A stretch of DNA of 64,000 nt from Ricordea florida (lineage: Eukaryota > Cnidaria > Anthozoa > Corallimorpharia > Ricordeidae). The position numbers and the translations under genes are program-made. The notes beneath the pieces were generated by a model that was not told the DNA's origin, made no database searches, and saw only the letters and a list, made by a program, of their open reading frames with translations. This document shows positions 11,441 to 23,466 of the stretch, in pieces (within the stretch, counting starts at the first letter, position 1; the number at the start of each line of letters is the position of its first letter). Location: positions 14,668,195-14,732,194 of the forward strand of contig OX453275.1 of assembly GCA_949710005.1 (NCBI GenBank), read 5' to 3'.

Positions 11441-12295
11441 ATAGTTGTTGCGGGAGAAAAAACACAAGCAAACTACAGGTTTATCCCTACAAGCCTGTTT
11501 CGTTTGTTTTGCAACAGTGAAAATATTGTAAATTTTAAAATTTTAAACAAAACCCTCTTACGCAATACCTGAAACTTAACGATCTCTATTATTATGTAAA
11601 TTTAACTACTTTGTATATAAGCGATGGTAAAGGACATTCCCACCATATCCCCTGATGAGTGGGCAACCACGAAACAGGCTTGTATGGATAAACCTGTAGT
11701 TTGTTTGTGTTTTTTCTCCCGCAACAACTACTTCGCTCTACGTTCACGTATTGAGCACTGTTTTACGATTAATCAACTTTTACACTTTATATATATATGT
11801 ATGTATGTATGTATTCTCTGATTGAAAGGTTTCAATATAATATTGCATATCTTAGAGTTCAATGACCCCCCCCCCTTCCCTGATAATATTGCTATCTAGA
11901 ACCCCTGCCCTTTTTCCACGAATAAAGTGTTAATTCAAGACTTAATTTGCAAAGTTAGACATAACATATTAACTTTGTTACTTTCTGCTGTTTACTTTAT
12001 TTTTATGATGTCAAATATCAATATTTCATAACAGCCACAGCATGCAATTAACCTTTTACATTGGAAAAACTTTATAAAGAAGAAAATAAATTTTGTAATG
12101 CCAAAATGTTTATGATCTTTCTCATATATTCATTGCAAGTGTGCTGTATGTAGTAACAAGTGTTTCAAGTTACCTAAATGCCCTATGCTTTCCATAATGA
12201 TTCTCCACACAAACTTTATAGAATATATAGAATATATTAAAAATATATTATGTTTAACATAAAAAATATAACAGTAATCATCATATCAATACCAG

Positions 12296-12357
12296 TAATA
12301 ATAATAGTAATGATAATAATAATAATGATAATAATAATGATAATAATATAATGATAG
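12296..12357. repeat. (AAT)n/(GATAAT)n simple repeat
   Basis: Imperfect AAT and GATAAT triplets over about 60 bp in AT-rich DNA. The surrounding 11.5-12.6 kb holds no other recognised feature. Confidence 0.85.
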
Positions 12358-12643
12358 TTCTTCTTGTTACTATATGTCATTGGTTACAGTTCAATACCTC
12401 TGGCTGCCATGACTTTTTTGATGAAATACCATCCTTATATTAAATCTTTCTTCTGCAGTTTTTATACTAGAAATTTTCATATATTCAAAATAATATAATC
12501 TTCTGTGGTTGGGTATGGATATTTTGCCTGTCTCTGTAACAGCACAATTAAACGTTCATGTGGTATATACTTTTCACTGATTGATGTTGATTTCACATTA
12601 TTTTTTTACAGGAGGAGGTAGTGCAGCAATCTTTTTGAACATA

Positions 12644-12900
12644 TTAAGATTTTAATAACTCTTTCTTACATGTATTGTCTTTATGATATGACCTAAAAAT
12701 AGCACAACCACATACTATACAGTGGGCACTCACTATTACCAAACCTTTATTCAAAGTATTTGTAGAATCCAATTGTTTTACCCCCAATTTTTTTATGTAA
12801 TGACATTGTATCTCACACTTCTGTTGATATGGCATCTCTTTTGAAGGAAGAGGAAATTTTCTATCTACCACTGGGGGTACCATTGCAACTGAAAAGAGTA
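12644..12900 (-). CDS. Possible terminal exon of an unknown Cys/His protein
   Basis: On the minus strand an open frame follows a pyrimidine-rich acceptor (GTACTCTTTTCAG) and runs to TAA at 12646-12644, about 80 residues. It contains CEIQCHYIKK and CIVCGCAIF motifs, giving several closely spaced cysteines that could bind zinc. No family was recognised, and no upstream exon was identified that fixes the phase. It could equally be a transposon fragment. Confidence 0.3.
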
Positions 12901-12937
12901 CACAAATTAAAACATGCAATATTGATAATGCTCTCAA

Positions 12938-13944
12938 TTGTGGTTACCCGGGAATGAAATAATGACTGCAGTAGACAATAAAATATCTAATCAGAAGATT
13001 CTTCTTACAATGAATCTCATGCAATTATAACCAAAAAACATAAACAAAAAATAATTGGAGCATTCAACTCATCCTCAGTGTAAGAACATATTTTTTTTAA
13101 ACGTGATGTACAACAAAGAAGACAAAGCAGTAGAGACTAAGAAAATAAAACTAAAGAAAAAAACACAGGTTTTTACACCGTGGTAAACACAAGCATTCAT
13201 ATCAACTCTTCAAGATTTCACCTGCAAAAGATTTACAATCATTTTCAATTTGTGTTAAGTGAATATTATTGTGATACTTCATCGACTCTGTATTCCCTGT
13301 CAAGATAATAAATAATTTTAGTTCTATTCCCTCTGGTGCAATCTCAGTGGCAGTGAAAGAGCTAAATGAAGGTCAATTTTTAAGCACTGTGTTGAGCGGT
13401 ATACTGATCATGTAATTTGCACCAGGTGTCACTAATTGTGTACCAAATACAGCATAAGAAATAAAATAATGGGGATTACGCTGATATAAAAACAAAATAC
13501 AAAATATAAAAAAAAATAAGAATAAAATATAAAAGCATTGTGACTTCTTCAAAAACTAGCTTCGCGAGGTGTTTGCGGGAGTCGTATTTCTAGTATACAC
13601 TTCATATCAACGTTCTTTGGTAGCTTTTTACTGGGAGACCTGTGTCAATCTTAGTCTTAAAATGGACTTGATTTTCTTTTTTTTTTCTTCCTGTTTTCTC
13701 CAGTTAGAAAATTGCCTTATTGCCCAAGATTGCCTATATAAGGGTTAAAAATGACGTCACCCGCGCGCTGTAGAGACTCAATTAGAATATTTAATTGTTT
13801 TTTTTTCCATGGTGGTGAAATGGATGTAACACAAATTGTGTTTTATACGATCTTCAAACAAAATATAACCTTATGGGGTCGGAGAATGAAGTTTTAAAAG
13901 TCATGACTATAAGCCCTGGTACCAATTGGGCTTTCCTAAGAAAA
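12938..13944. other. AT-rich intergenic DNA, nothing recognised
   Basis: No open frame with family features. Poly-A-rich and poly-T-rich tracts are present. The LINE begins somewhere before 13953; its exact 5' end is not visible. Confidence 0.45.
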
Positions 13945-13952
13945 CTTCGCCC

Positions 13953-14597
13953 GTCAAACTGGGCACCTGGAATGTGAGAACCATGACACCAGGTTTCACA
14001 AACAATCTGCAAGATATTAGTGATGCTCGAAAGACTGCAGTCATCGATCAAGAGCTCAGTAGACTGCAGATGGACATCGTCGCCTTCCAAGAAACCTGAC
14101 TGCCAGACTCGGGATCCGTGAGAGAAAAACACTTCACGTTCTTCTGGTAAGGGAAGCCTACAGATGCGACCAGAGAGCATGGAGTGGGATTCGCTGTCAG
14201 GAACATCCTGCTGGGATTTATTACCCCACCTACGGAAGGAACCGAGCGAATCCTTACTCTGCAACTTAACACCCCAGCCGGACCGGCCAATCTTGTCAGT
14301 GCGTATGCCCCAACACTGACCTCACCTGCCGATGCCAAAGACAAATTCTACGATGAACTTAGCACAGCCATTAATCAGTTTCCTGAAGGGGAGTCTTTGT
14401 TTATCCTCGGGGACTTCAATGCCAGAGTGGGCACTGACTGCAACTCTTGGCCCACATGTCTCAGGAAATTCGGTGTCGGGAAAATGAACGAGAACGGACA
14501 GCAGCTGCTGAAGCTCTGCTGCCAGCACAACCTCTGTGTCACCAACACCTTCTTCAACACCAAGCCCCAGCACAGAGTCTCCTGGAGACACCCTTGA
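13953..14597 (+). pseudogene. LINE endonuclease (APE/EEP-type) segment
   Basis: This is the N-terminal apurinic-endonuclease-like domain that would nick target DNA to prime reverse transcription. Visible signatures in order are: KLGTWNVRTM, DIVAFQET (metal-binding glutamate), LVSAYAPT, FILGDFNARVG (catalytic Asp/Asn pair) and, after 14622, SDHSLV (catalytic histidine). Stops in the same frame at about 14098, 14147 and 14596 prevent a full product. The frame is the same as that of the downstream RT. Confidence 0.8.
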
Positions 14598-14621
14598 TCC
14601 AAGCATTGGCACCAGCTTGAC

Positions 14622-17089
14622 ATGATCCTCACCAGACGCTCCAGCCTACCAAACAACAGGCTCACCCGCTACTACCAGAGCGCCGACTGTGACTCTGACC
14701 ACTCCCTGGTCTGTAGCAAGGTCAAGCTGAGGGCAAAGAGACTGTGCCGAACCAAAAAAAAGGAGGGCAGACCTCGCATTGACGCCAGCAAGACAGACAG
14801 CCAGGAAAGAGTGGAGAAGTTCGCTGCCACTCTGGAGAAATCCCTTTCATGCCCACCAACAGCAAACGCACAGCAAAGATGGGAACACTTCAGAGACACT
14901 GTGTACAGCGCCGCCATTGAAACATTTGGCAAAAAGAATGGCAGATCTGAAGACTGGTTCGAGGCCCACTCTGAAGAACTGAGGCCAATCATCGAGGAAA
15001 AAAGGAACACCCTGGGCGCCCACAAAGCCAGCCCTAGTGAAAGGAATCTGCAGGCCCTTCGGGCTGCCCGCAGCAAAGTCCAGCAGACCGCCAGGCGATG
15101 TGCCAACGACTACTGGCTAGAACTCTGTACCAGGATACAGCGTGCAGCAGACATCGGCAACATCAGAGGAATGTACGACGGCATCAAGCTGGCCCTGGGT
15201 CCAACCCAAAAGAAGAGTGCCCCCCTTAAGTCCACCTCAGGTGAGGTCATCCAGGACCGGACAAAGCAGATGGAGCGCTGGGTAGAGCACTACTCTGAGC
15301 TGTATGCCAGAGAGAACGTAGTCTCTGAAGATGCCCTGAACGCCATCGAGTGCCTGCCCATCCTCGAGGAGCTAGACGAAGAACCAACGGTTGATGAGCT
15401 CAACAAAGCCCTGGACTCCCTTGCTCCTGGCAAAGCGCCTGGAAGAGACGGCATCCCTGCCGAAGTCCTAAAGTGCTGCAGAGAGACCCTCATCGCTGAA
15501 CTGCATGAGATCCTATGCCTCTGCTGGAAAGAAGGAGAAGTCCCCCAAGACATGAGAGATGCAAACATTGTCACCCTCTACAAAAACAAAGGTGACAGAA
15601 GCGACTGCAACAACTATCGCGGTATCTCCCTCCTCAGCATTATTGGGAAGCTGTTTGCTCGAGTCGCACTGAAGAGATTACAAACCCTGGCAGAGAGAGT
15701 CTACCCCGAATCCCAGTGTGGCTTCCGTGCGGGCAGATCCACCATCGACATGGTCTTCTCCCTCAGACAACTGCAGGAGAAATGCAGAGAACAGAGACAA
15801 TCACTTTTTGTCGCCTTTATCGACCTGACAAAGATCGGCTGTCCACCCAGACTGCTCAGTGTCATCAGATCCTTCCATGACGACATGAAGGGCACTGTGG
15901 TCTTTGACGGCACAACATCTGATTCCTTCAGCATCCGGAGCGGGTTAAAGCAGGGCTGCAACCTTGCGCCAACATTCTTTGGCATATTCTTCGCAGTCAT
16001 GCCTTTGGAAACGCCACCGAAGGTATCTATCTACGCACCAGGTCAGATGGTAAGCTCTTCAACCTCTCCAGACTAAGAGCCAAGTCCAAAGTCCAGCTAA
16101 AATGCCTCCGGGACTTCCTCTTTGCTGACGACGCTGCAGTCACCGCCCACTCAGCCGACGGTCTTCAGCAACTCATGACCCAGTTCAGCCAGGCCTGCCA
16201 AGACTTGGGTCTTACCATCAGCCTGAAGAAGACACAGGTCATGGCGCAAGATGCAGACACACAACCACACATCTGCATCTCCAACCACGAACTGGACGTG
16301 GTCCATGACTTTGTATACCTGGGCTCTACCATCTCTGACTCCATCTCTCTTGACACTGAGCTCAACAAACGGATCGGCAAAGCCTCCACCACGATGGCCA
16401 GACTGACGAAGAGAGTGTGGACCAACAGCAAGCTGTCAGAACATACCAAAGTACAGGTCTACAGTGCCTGTGTGGTAAGCACCCTCCTGTATGGCAGTGA
16501 GTCCTGGACCATCCGCGCACGGCAGGAACACAAGCTGAATGCTTTCCACATGCGCTGCCTGCGACGCATCCTGGACATCAAGTGGCAGGATAAAGTCCCA
16601 AATACCACTGTCCTGGAGAGAGCTGGAATTCCCAACTTGTACAGCCTTCTGAAGCAAAGACGCATGCGCTGGCTCGGCCACGTTGTGCGCATGGTCAATG
16701 GTCGGATCCCCAAAGACCTTCTGTACGGCGAACTGGCACAGGGGAAGCGACCCACAGGCAGACCACAGCTGCGATACAAAGATGTCTGTAAGAGGGACAT
16801 GAAGGTCCTGGACATTGACACTGACACCTGGGAGTCTTCAGCCTCAGAGCGTTTATCATGGAGACAGGTGGTCAGCAGCAGTCTCTCTGGCTTTGAAAAG
16901 TCACTTGCAGAGCAGTCCGAAGCCAAGAGACTCAAAAGGAAAGCCTCCGAATCCAAGCAGACAGACAGACCCCCCTCAGCCTTTGTCTGTTCACGGTGCC
17001 AGAGGGACTGCCATTCCCGCATCGGGCTGGTCAGCCACACCCGACGCTGTTCACAACTTGGACCTACACCCCAGAATGCAGGCCCATAG
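14622..17089 (+). pseudogene. LINE reverse transcriptase, deleted and frameshifted
   Basis: Typical RT text is readable: PGKAPGRDGIPAEVLK, NNYRGISLLS, ESQCGFRAGRST, FIDLTK (motif A), SGLKQGCNLAPTFF (motif B) and FADDAAV (motif C, at about 16115). Immediately after FIDLTK the sequence jumps to IGCPPRLLSV, so about 16 residues that normally complete motif A and the following helix are missing in frame. A frameshift at about 15995 separates motifs B and C. The C-terminal third has LLYGSESW, RMRWLGHVVRM and a CSRCQRDCHSRIGLVSHTR finger-like motif. The copy cannot encode an active enzyme. Confidence 0.85.
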
Positions 17090-17194
17090 TCTCCCGAGAC
17101 TGACAAATGCCGATGATGATGACCACTTACAGATAAAGTTAACTATCCAGATCCAACTCGCAGAGCCACTGCAAGCTCAGCTTGTGGTAGTTTT

Positions 17195-17350
17195 TGTAGT
17201 TATGCCTAAAACGCGTCGTATATCGTAAACCCTAATTTTCTATAGGTTAAAAAAACGTCGCCGAGGCAGAGGAAGTCGAAAACAATTCAGAAATTGGCAG
17301 AGAATACGGCATAAGCGAATCCATGGTCCGGCGCTGGCGACTAGATCAGA
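17195..17350 (+). pseudogene. Possible pogo/Tc1-type transposase N-terminal scrap
   Basis: MPKTRR followed in a shifted frame by SEIGREYGISESMVRRWR resembles the N-terminal helix-turn-helix of pogo/Tigger-like transposases, which recognise terminal repeats. A stop and at least one frameshift separate the pieces. No DDE domain follows. The call rests on the helix-turn-helix style only. Confidence 0.3.
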
Positions 17351-19034
17351 GTCTACATTTCTCGTCGCCGTAAACAAAACGATGGATATTACTCCTCCCA
17401 AGTATTCATAGCATTATAGCGGTCGGTACGAGTGGTTCGCAGAGCAGGCCAAGCGTTGGTTAATATTCCGCACTTGTTGTTGTTCCCAGATATCGTTTCT
17501 TCGCTTTCGCTATTAAACTTGGGATCACACTGAATGGCATAAGAGTCACAATTGTTTTTGTACCATGGGAACAAGGGAAGCTGATTGGTCAACACTAATC
17601 CGATCAGTAAACAAACCAAGGGGTGCTTTCCATTCACCAAAAAGTTTCGGTTGGAATTTTCGGAAATTTTGGTCTCGAATGGAACGGGCTTAGTCTCGGT
17701 CGTCACGTGGTCAGTTTTTGCCCCCAGGCTTCTTGACGCCGCTTATCGTATGTGTTTAAAATGGCGTGTGTTTTAAAAATTTACGCAGCAACCGGTTATG
17801 ATCCCGATTTCACTTTCAATTCGCTCTTGTTCGATGATGAAACCGAAATACTCTTACTGGATGCAGTTTCGTGCTTCATGCGGAGAAGTCGGAACCGTAT
17901 AAATGGCTTCATGCAAGAAGCGGTTCCTTTGTGTTCGCCGTCGGAATTTTGTATTCTTTTCTTCCAACCTTTCTACCTTGCTTGTTCAGAATTATAACTT
18001 TGCTAATATTATTTGCTTCTAGTATCTTGTCAACTAGCCATGTAGAAAATTTATATTGAGAGATTTCAATAATGTACCTTCTTCCATCGTTTCTTGCTTG
18101 TCCTGAACCAGTTCCTTTGTCCTCCATCCGATACCTAGTTTTATTCTTGGACATCTTTATTTTCTCAAACAGACAACCCTACAGTGTGCACAGTTAGGAG
18201 AGGAGCGAAAGAATTTACCGTAACGAAACCAAATATTAAATGAGTTTGACAACTCGGAACTACTTGCGGTTAACATCTTGGCACCAGTCTCCTCCCAAAG
18301 ACAAAGTAACATGGCATCATGGATGTTGGAAGCCAATAACCTTCCACACTGAGTCCTCATTGACATATAGATTCCTGAATGTCACATCATCGGTGAATGT
18401 CACCGTCCTTTGCAATTTCCCTTGTAAATCTGAGTGGAAATATTTTACTCGATCCGTTACTTACTGCAGAACTGAATCTCGGTTCGACAGTGCGTTCAAG
18501 GAAATCAATCCAATTTCCAAGACTGTTTTTACTCCTGTTTTTACCTATGAAGCAATTTTTTGAGCGTGGTTTATCAGGTTATGAAAACCGAGACATTGAA
18601 AAACTAAGCTTCCCAAGGTAATCACGAGTATTTCGAAGAAAATTTCTCAATCTCAGCCTTAACTCAATAGCACCTATTATACAATATTAGGAGCGCATCC
18701 CTTCTGTACGGTGATTGGTGGAATCCACCTCATATTTGCTTGCGTATGAACAACATAGCGAGTGTAAAAACAGAATAGAACGATTGAAAGGCCGTAAACC
18801 TGACAGCCGCATTTGTATGAAGAAAAATCATGTTTCTGCCTCTCACCTTTGGATCCACTTTTTATTTTCCAAATTAATTGCGGCTACTTCATGCTCAATG
18901 TTGCCTCCCAGTAGAGTTTATCGATCAGCGATTTCTGAGCATATAGTTTCTTCCACATCAATAGAAGATGTTAGACGTTCCACGGATTTTTCGACCTACC
19001 TGTGGTTATTTTGACAAATTTAGATATTCCCATC
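17351..19034. other. Intergenic DNA with weak coding-like scraps
   Basis: At 17761-17935 (plus) a frame reads LLFDDETEILLLDAVSCFM, reminiscent of N-termini of PIF/Harbinger-type transposases, but it ends quickly. Other open frames to 19014 show no motif. No tRNA, hairpin or microsatellite of note was seen. Confidence 0.35.
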
Positions 19035-19279
19035 AGTAGTATAGTCGGAATGAATCAAATACCACCTCCCCCTGAACCCATTTTTCAGGGGCTGGGGAGC
19101 CTGCTCAGGGTTCCTAGCTCGAGGGCAAGAGTGTTTTGACCAAAATATGAAACAACATAGGCGGGGTTTATTATTCCCAAACCACTCTCCCCCGAACTAG
19201 GAACCCTGGTCAGGGCCCCAGCCCCTGAAATATGGGTTCAGGGCGAGGTTGTATTTGATTCATTCCGATTATACTACCT
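19035..19279. mobile_element. Palindromic MITE with Polinton-like tips
   Basis: Left tip AGTAGTATAGTCGGAATGAA and right tip (complement) GGTAGTATAATCGGAATGAA head arms of about 100 bp with roughly 85-90% similarity. The arms include CCCCTGAACCCAT and GGGTTCCTAG in both. The tip matches the TIR end of element 2 (AGTAGTATAAGAGGAATGAA) at most positions. It has no coding capacity. A third inverted tip, TATACTACT, lies at 19301-19309. No target duplication was found. It may be a non-autonomous derivative using the Polinton integrase, or a rearranged terminal piece of element 1. Confidence 0.6.
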
Positions 19280-19474
19280 GGGGCATTTGAATTAATATTG
19301 GATATACTACTATGCACCGCTGTCTAGCACTGTGGGGACACCCAATTAGAGAGTGGCACCCTATAGGTATCAGACGCACAGCTGCCTCTGTGCCGATAGT
19401 ACTTGCGAACTTCCATTTAAAGAGAGGAGATCCTATAGGTATTATATCACTTCTAATATAGACGACCTATAAAC

Positions 19475-22400
19475 ATGCTCACCGTTAAAGCACTACGCTC
19501 TTTAGCGAGAAGATACGGGCTGCCAGGGCGCTCGAAGCTCAAGAGAAAAGCTGACCTCCTACTAGCGATCGGGGAGGCCCGCGCCGCGGAGTGGGTCAAA
19601 CGACTCCGGCGAGCGCAACAGACGGGGAGATACCCTGCCGTCAGAGGGGATGATAACCCCCACAAGAAGTGGCAGCGGGCGCGTGAACTCCGTCAGCTCG
19701 CAGGACAGGTCGACACCGCCCTCCTCGCGGAGGTTAACCGAAGGAGGACTACCCCTATATAGAGGCTTCAGATCTTGCGAAGCATTGGAAAACGATTCCC
19801 ATGGAGGGATGAGCCCCTTGCGCGCTCTATCGTGCGAGAGGGCCCACGTTACTCGAAGAATTGGACGGAGAAAGAGAGGGAGAGGAAGGGGGTCGACGCC
19901 TCTGGAAGTGGTCTTTCTACTGAGGTCTGGCTGGGCCTCTCGTGGACCGGATCATGGATAAGCTGAAAGAGAGGGTCGAGTCCAGCTTCTATCTCCGTTA
20001 CAGTTACACCTATCGACTCAAGAACCTCGAAACGGGTGCTATTATCCTGTTTCGCAAAACTGCGAAAGGCAGCCCTTGGATCCAGCATCTCGAGACGCAA
20101 GCTAGAGACTGGCTGAAGGCAGAAGAAGAGACGCGCTTGAGCATCAACCAAATCGAGCGACCGAGCACCAAGTGGGTCTTCATCCGCTTTATATCCGTTG
20201 AAGTTAAGGCTGTATTAGAATGCCAACCTCTGTTGGGTACAGGTCCACTACCGGACTGGCTGAGGAGAGAGCGGGGGATGTACTCCTTAGACACGTACAG
20301 AGATAACCTCTGCCTCTTTGGCTGTATCGCGGTCCATCGAGGCGCGCGCGTGGATCGTTGCACCAACCAAGCCCGAGCTCTTGCGACAGAGTTCTTCAGA
20401 ACGCCCGACATCCCAGGCACATCTCTGGATGAGCTGAGAAAAGTAGAGGCTCACTTTAAGCTCGGGATCCGGGTATATGAACCAACAGCGACTGGAGACT
20501 GGCTGCTTCGGAGGCAACCAGCTTACTATGAACAAGTAGGCACTCACGCAATGACGATCGGTGTCTATGAGGGGCACGCGTTCCTCATCAACGACATCAA
20601 GAAACTCGCGCGTGAGTACGTGTGCGGGGAGTGCAATGCGCGGTTCACACAGTCCAACAACCTCCATCGCCACGTCGACCGTTGTACCCGAGGCGAGACG
20701 CAAGTGGTCTGCCGTGGAGAGAAAGTGGAAGCTCCGCCGTCGGCCTATGAGAAGGCCTTTTATCCGCAAAGCCCGGATAGCCGCTCAGCAATACAGTGGC
20801 TCGAGCATGAAGCCCGCACCAGAGACAAACATATCCATCACAATCTCTGCGGCCACGGAGGCGAGCGATTTATAGAAGGTAGTCCCGTAGACGGTTATGA
20901 ACCGATGACAAAGACTGTCTTCCAATTCAATGGGTGTTACTGGCATGGGTGCAAAGTCTGTTTCCCAAGGGCGGAGCAACACTGGGCGCCAGTTTGGAGG
21001 CGCACCGATAACAAGGGCAACCCTGTCACACGCGAAACGTCATACAAAAAGACGCTCGAACGTGAAGCTAAGATCCGCGCTGCTGGGTATCAGCTTGTAG
21101 TCCGGTGGGAGCACGAGCCTAAGCCTTGGGAAGATGATCCCCTGCCTGAAACAAGGACGGAAACCTATCCAAACGCGATCGTGTACGACTTCGAGAGTTA
21201 CCTCGACAAATCTCACGCCCATCAACCAACAAAGGATCTTTCACTAGAGGGGGTCCACGTGCCTATCTCTGTGTCGCTGACTGACACCCTCGACTCTACC
21301 CCTGAGCACCTCTGTAATAGAGACCCAAAGGCGCTCGTGGCGGAGTTTATGCAAGCCCTCCAACGGCGAGCCGCCCGGATACGAGAAGTCATCCGACGGC
21401 GGTTCCTGCCCGACAGCATCGAGATCTTGGCAAAAAAGCATCGGCGCGCGATCGAAGAATGGTTTCGACCAAATCCTGGTGCTCGGGTTCAACTCAGGTA
21501 AGTACGACCTGAACCTGATCAGGAACCACTTCGTCGAAGAGCTCTGCAAGGCGTCCGACAAGTTGATCAAAGTTGGGTGTAAGGCGAACCAAATCATGTT
21601 TATAGTGACTCCGGGATTTAAATTCCTGGATATCCTTAACTACCTTGGCCCTGGTAAGAGCTACGATGACTGGGTGAAAGCGTATGGGTGCACCCACACG
21701 AAGTCCTGGTTCCCCTACGAGTGGTTCGACAGCCCAGAGAAGGTCATCTTCCCCGGCCTCCCCGACTACCCCAAATGGTATTTGAAGTTGAAAGCCTCCT
21801 TCCCCCTAAAGCTGTCGGAATATCACGCGTGCCAGAAGCTATTCCGCGAGAAGGGGTTGAAGACCTTCGTGGACTGGCTCCGTTATTACAACGACCTCGA
21901 CGTTGGGCCCTTCGTCGAAGCGCTGAAAAAGATGCGCGACTTCTAAACCGCGTACGGAATCGACATCTTTAAATACGCGGTAAGCTTGCCCGGTGTGTCG
22001 ATGAGGTTCGTCATAAGAGGGACGCTGAAAGGCCCTGAGGCGCCCGAGCTGTACGCTCCCGGAAAGGAGGCGTACGACATGCTCAAAGCGAGCGTCACGG
22101 GCGGGCCCTCGATCGTCTTCACGCGGTACCACGAAGCTGGGGTGACGCGGATCCGCTCCAACTAGTACACAAAGCCCGGCCCTGTCAACGCGTCCTCGGG
22201 TACGACGCGAACGCGCTTTATCTGAGCACCATGGCGGCCCCGATGCCCTGCGGGGAGGGAAGGGTGGCTGAATGGAGGGGGGCGGGTGTCGTCGTGTTCG
22301 TGTCGACGTGTTCTCCGCGAAGGAAGGTGGTTCGGTTTCGCCAACGTCGACATCGAGGTCCCCGAACGTCTCCGGCCGAAGTTCGAAGAAATGGTCCCGC

Positions 22401-23457
22401 TCTTCAACAGCAAGGAGGTTCCCGAGTCGGATGTCCCTCGGGAGATGCTTGACTATCTCTAGCGCACATGACGAACCCGTGCCAGAGGGGAGAAAAAGCT
22501 TGTCGGAGCACTGAGCGCGAAGAAGATCCTGTTGTACGCCCCGCTGCTCCACTGGTACATCGACCACGGGCTTGTGATAACCGCGGTTCATCGCACAATA
22601 GATTAAAAAGCCCAGAAGATCTTCGGATGGTTCGTCGAGCAAGTCACAGAGGCCCGCCGGCAAGGCGACGTGGCAAAAGAGAAAGCCCTCCTGGCCATGG
22701 CCGACCTCTTCAAACTGCTCGGCAACAGCTGCTACGGGAAATTCATCGAAGCGCTGGAGCGTCAGACGGAGGTTTCCTACACGGTGACGAAGCGGTTGTC
22801 GATCGTTCGCTCCGCTCGGCCTGGTTCACAGACCTAAACGAAATCAGGGAAGCCTATGAGCTCCATAAGCGGAAGCCGCGGATCGAGATCACCCGCCCCT
22901 TCCAAGTCGGGATCGCCGTTTATCAGCTCGCGAAGCTCCAGATGCTCGAATTCTACTTCGACTTCCTTGACCGCCACGTCGACACGCGGACGTTCGAGCT
23001 GATCCAGATGGACACGGACAGCCTCTTCATGGGAATCGCGGGCACCCGCCTGGAAGACGTCGCCGCCCCGAGCTCCGCGGAGAGTTCGAAGCGTGCAAAA
23101 GGAGTGGCTGGCTTGGGACAAGTGGAGCGGCCGCACGCCGGGCCTATTCAAGCTCGAGTTCGAGAGCGTCCGGGCGATCGCTCTCTGCAGCAAGGCGTAT
23201 TACGTCGACAATGAGAAGAAACGGAAACACTGGCGAAGGGGATGTCCCACGTCCCCAACGACTTGACCTGGGGCTGCTACAAAGCAGCCCTCGATGGAGT
23301 GCGGGACAAGGCAGAAAACCGGGGGTTCAGAATGGTCAAAGGCGCCATGAAAACGTACCACCAGGATAAACTAGGGCTAAGCGCGTATTATGGCAAGAGA
23401 CGGTTGCTACCCTACGGGATTCACACCGAGCCCTTAGACTACGCCTTCAGGGGGTAA
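19475..23457 (+). pseudogene. Protein-primed family B DNA polymerase, element 1 (broken)
   Basis: Starts MLTVKALRSLARRYGLPGRS, the same SAP-like N-terminus as element 2. Signatures run in order: DNLCLFGCIAVHRG, a zinc finger CGECNARFTQSNNLHRH, QFNGCYWHGC, exonuclease DFESYL, NSGKYDLNLI, YYNDLDVGP, polymerase motif A GYDANALYL, NSCYGKF and MDTDSLF. The gene is broken by frameshifts between 19.76 and 19.94 kb and near 21.48 kb. In-frame stops lie at 21944-21946 and 22163-22165, with several more shifts from 22.2 to 23.25 kb. The catalytic motifs survive as text, but no single product is possible. It meets the integrase gene tail to tail at 23.46 kb. Confidence 0.85.
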
Positions 23458-23466
23458 TTTGGTATT

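Larger units (their letters stand above)
13953..17122 (+). mobile_element. Decayed LINE (RTE-like) non-LTR retrotransposon
   Basis: One translation frame runs from KLGTWNVRTM (13956) through an endonuclease and into reverse transcriptase, then shifts frame near 16.0 kb and continues to a C-terminal zinc-finger-like segment ending at 17089. The single endonuclease-RT gene of about 3.1 kb and a 3' end in a GATGATGATG microsatellite fit RTE-type elements. The extended C-terminus with a Cys/His motif is also seen in related LINE clades, so the clade call is tentative. Breaks: stops at about 14098, 14147 and 14596, an internal deletion in RT and a frameshift at about 15995. Confidence 0.8.

Noticed and set aside
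11204-11520. Tyr/Ile-rich membrane proteins
   Set aside because: Artefacts of the ATACAT repeat and of the nearby palindrome.
16459-17106. 215-residue minus-strand protein
   Set aside because: Antisense of the LINE RT C-terminus; no motif of its own.
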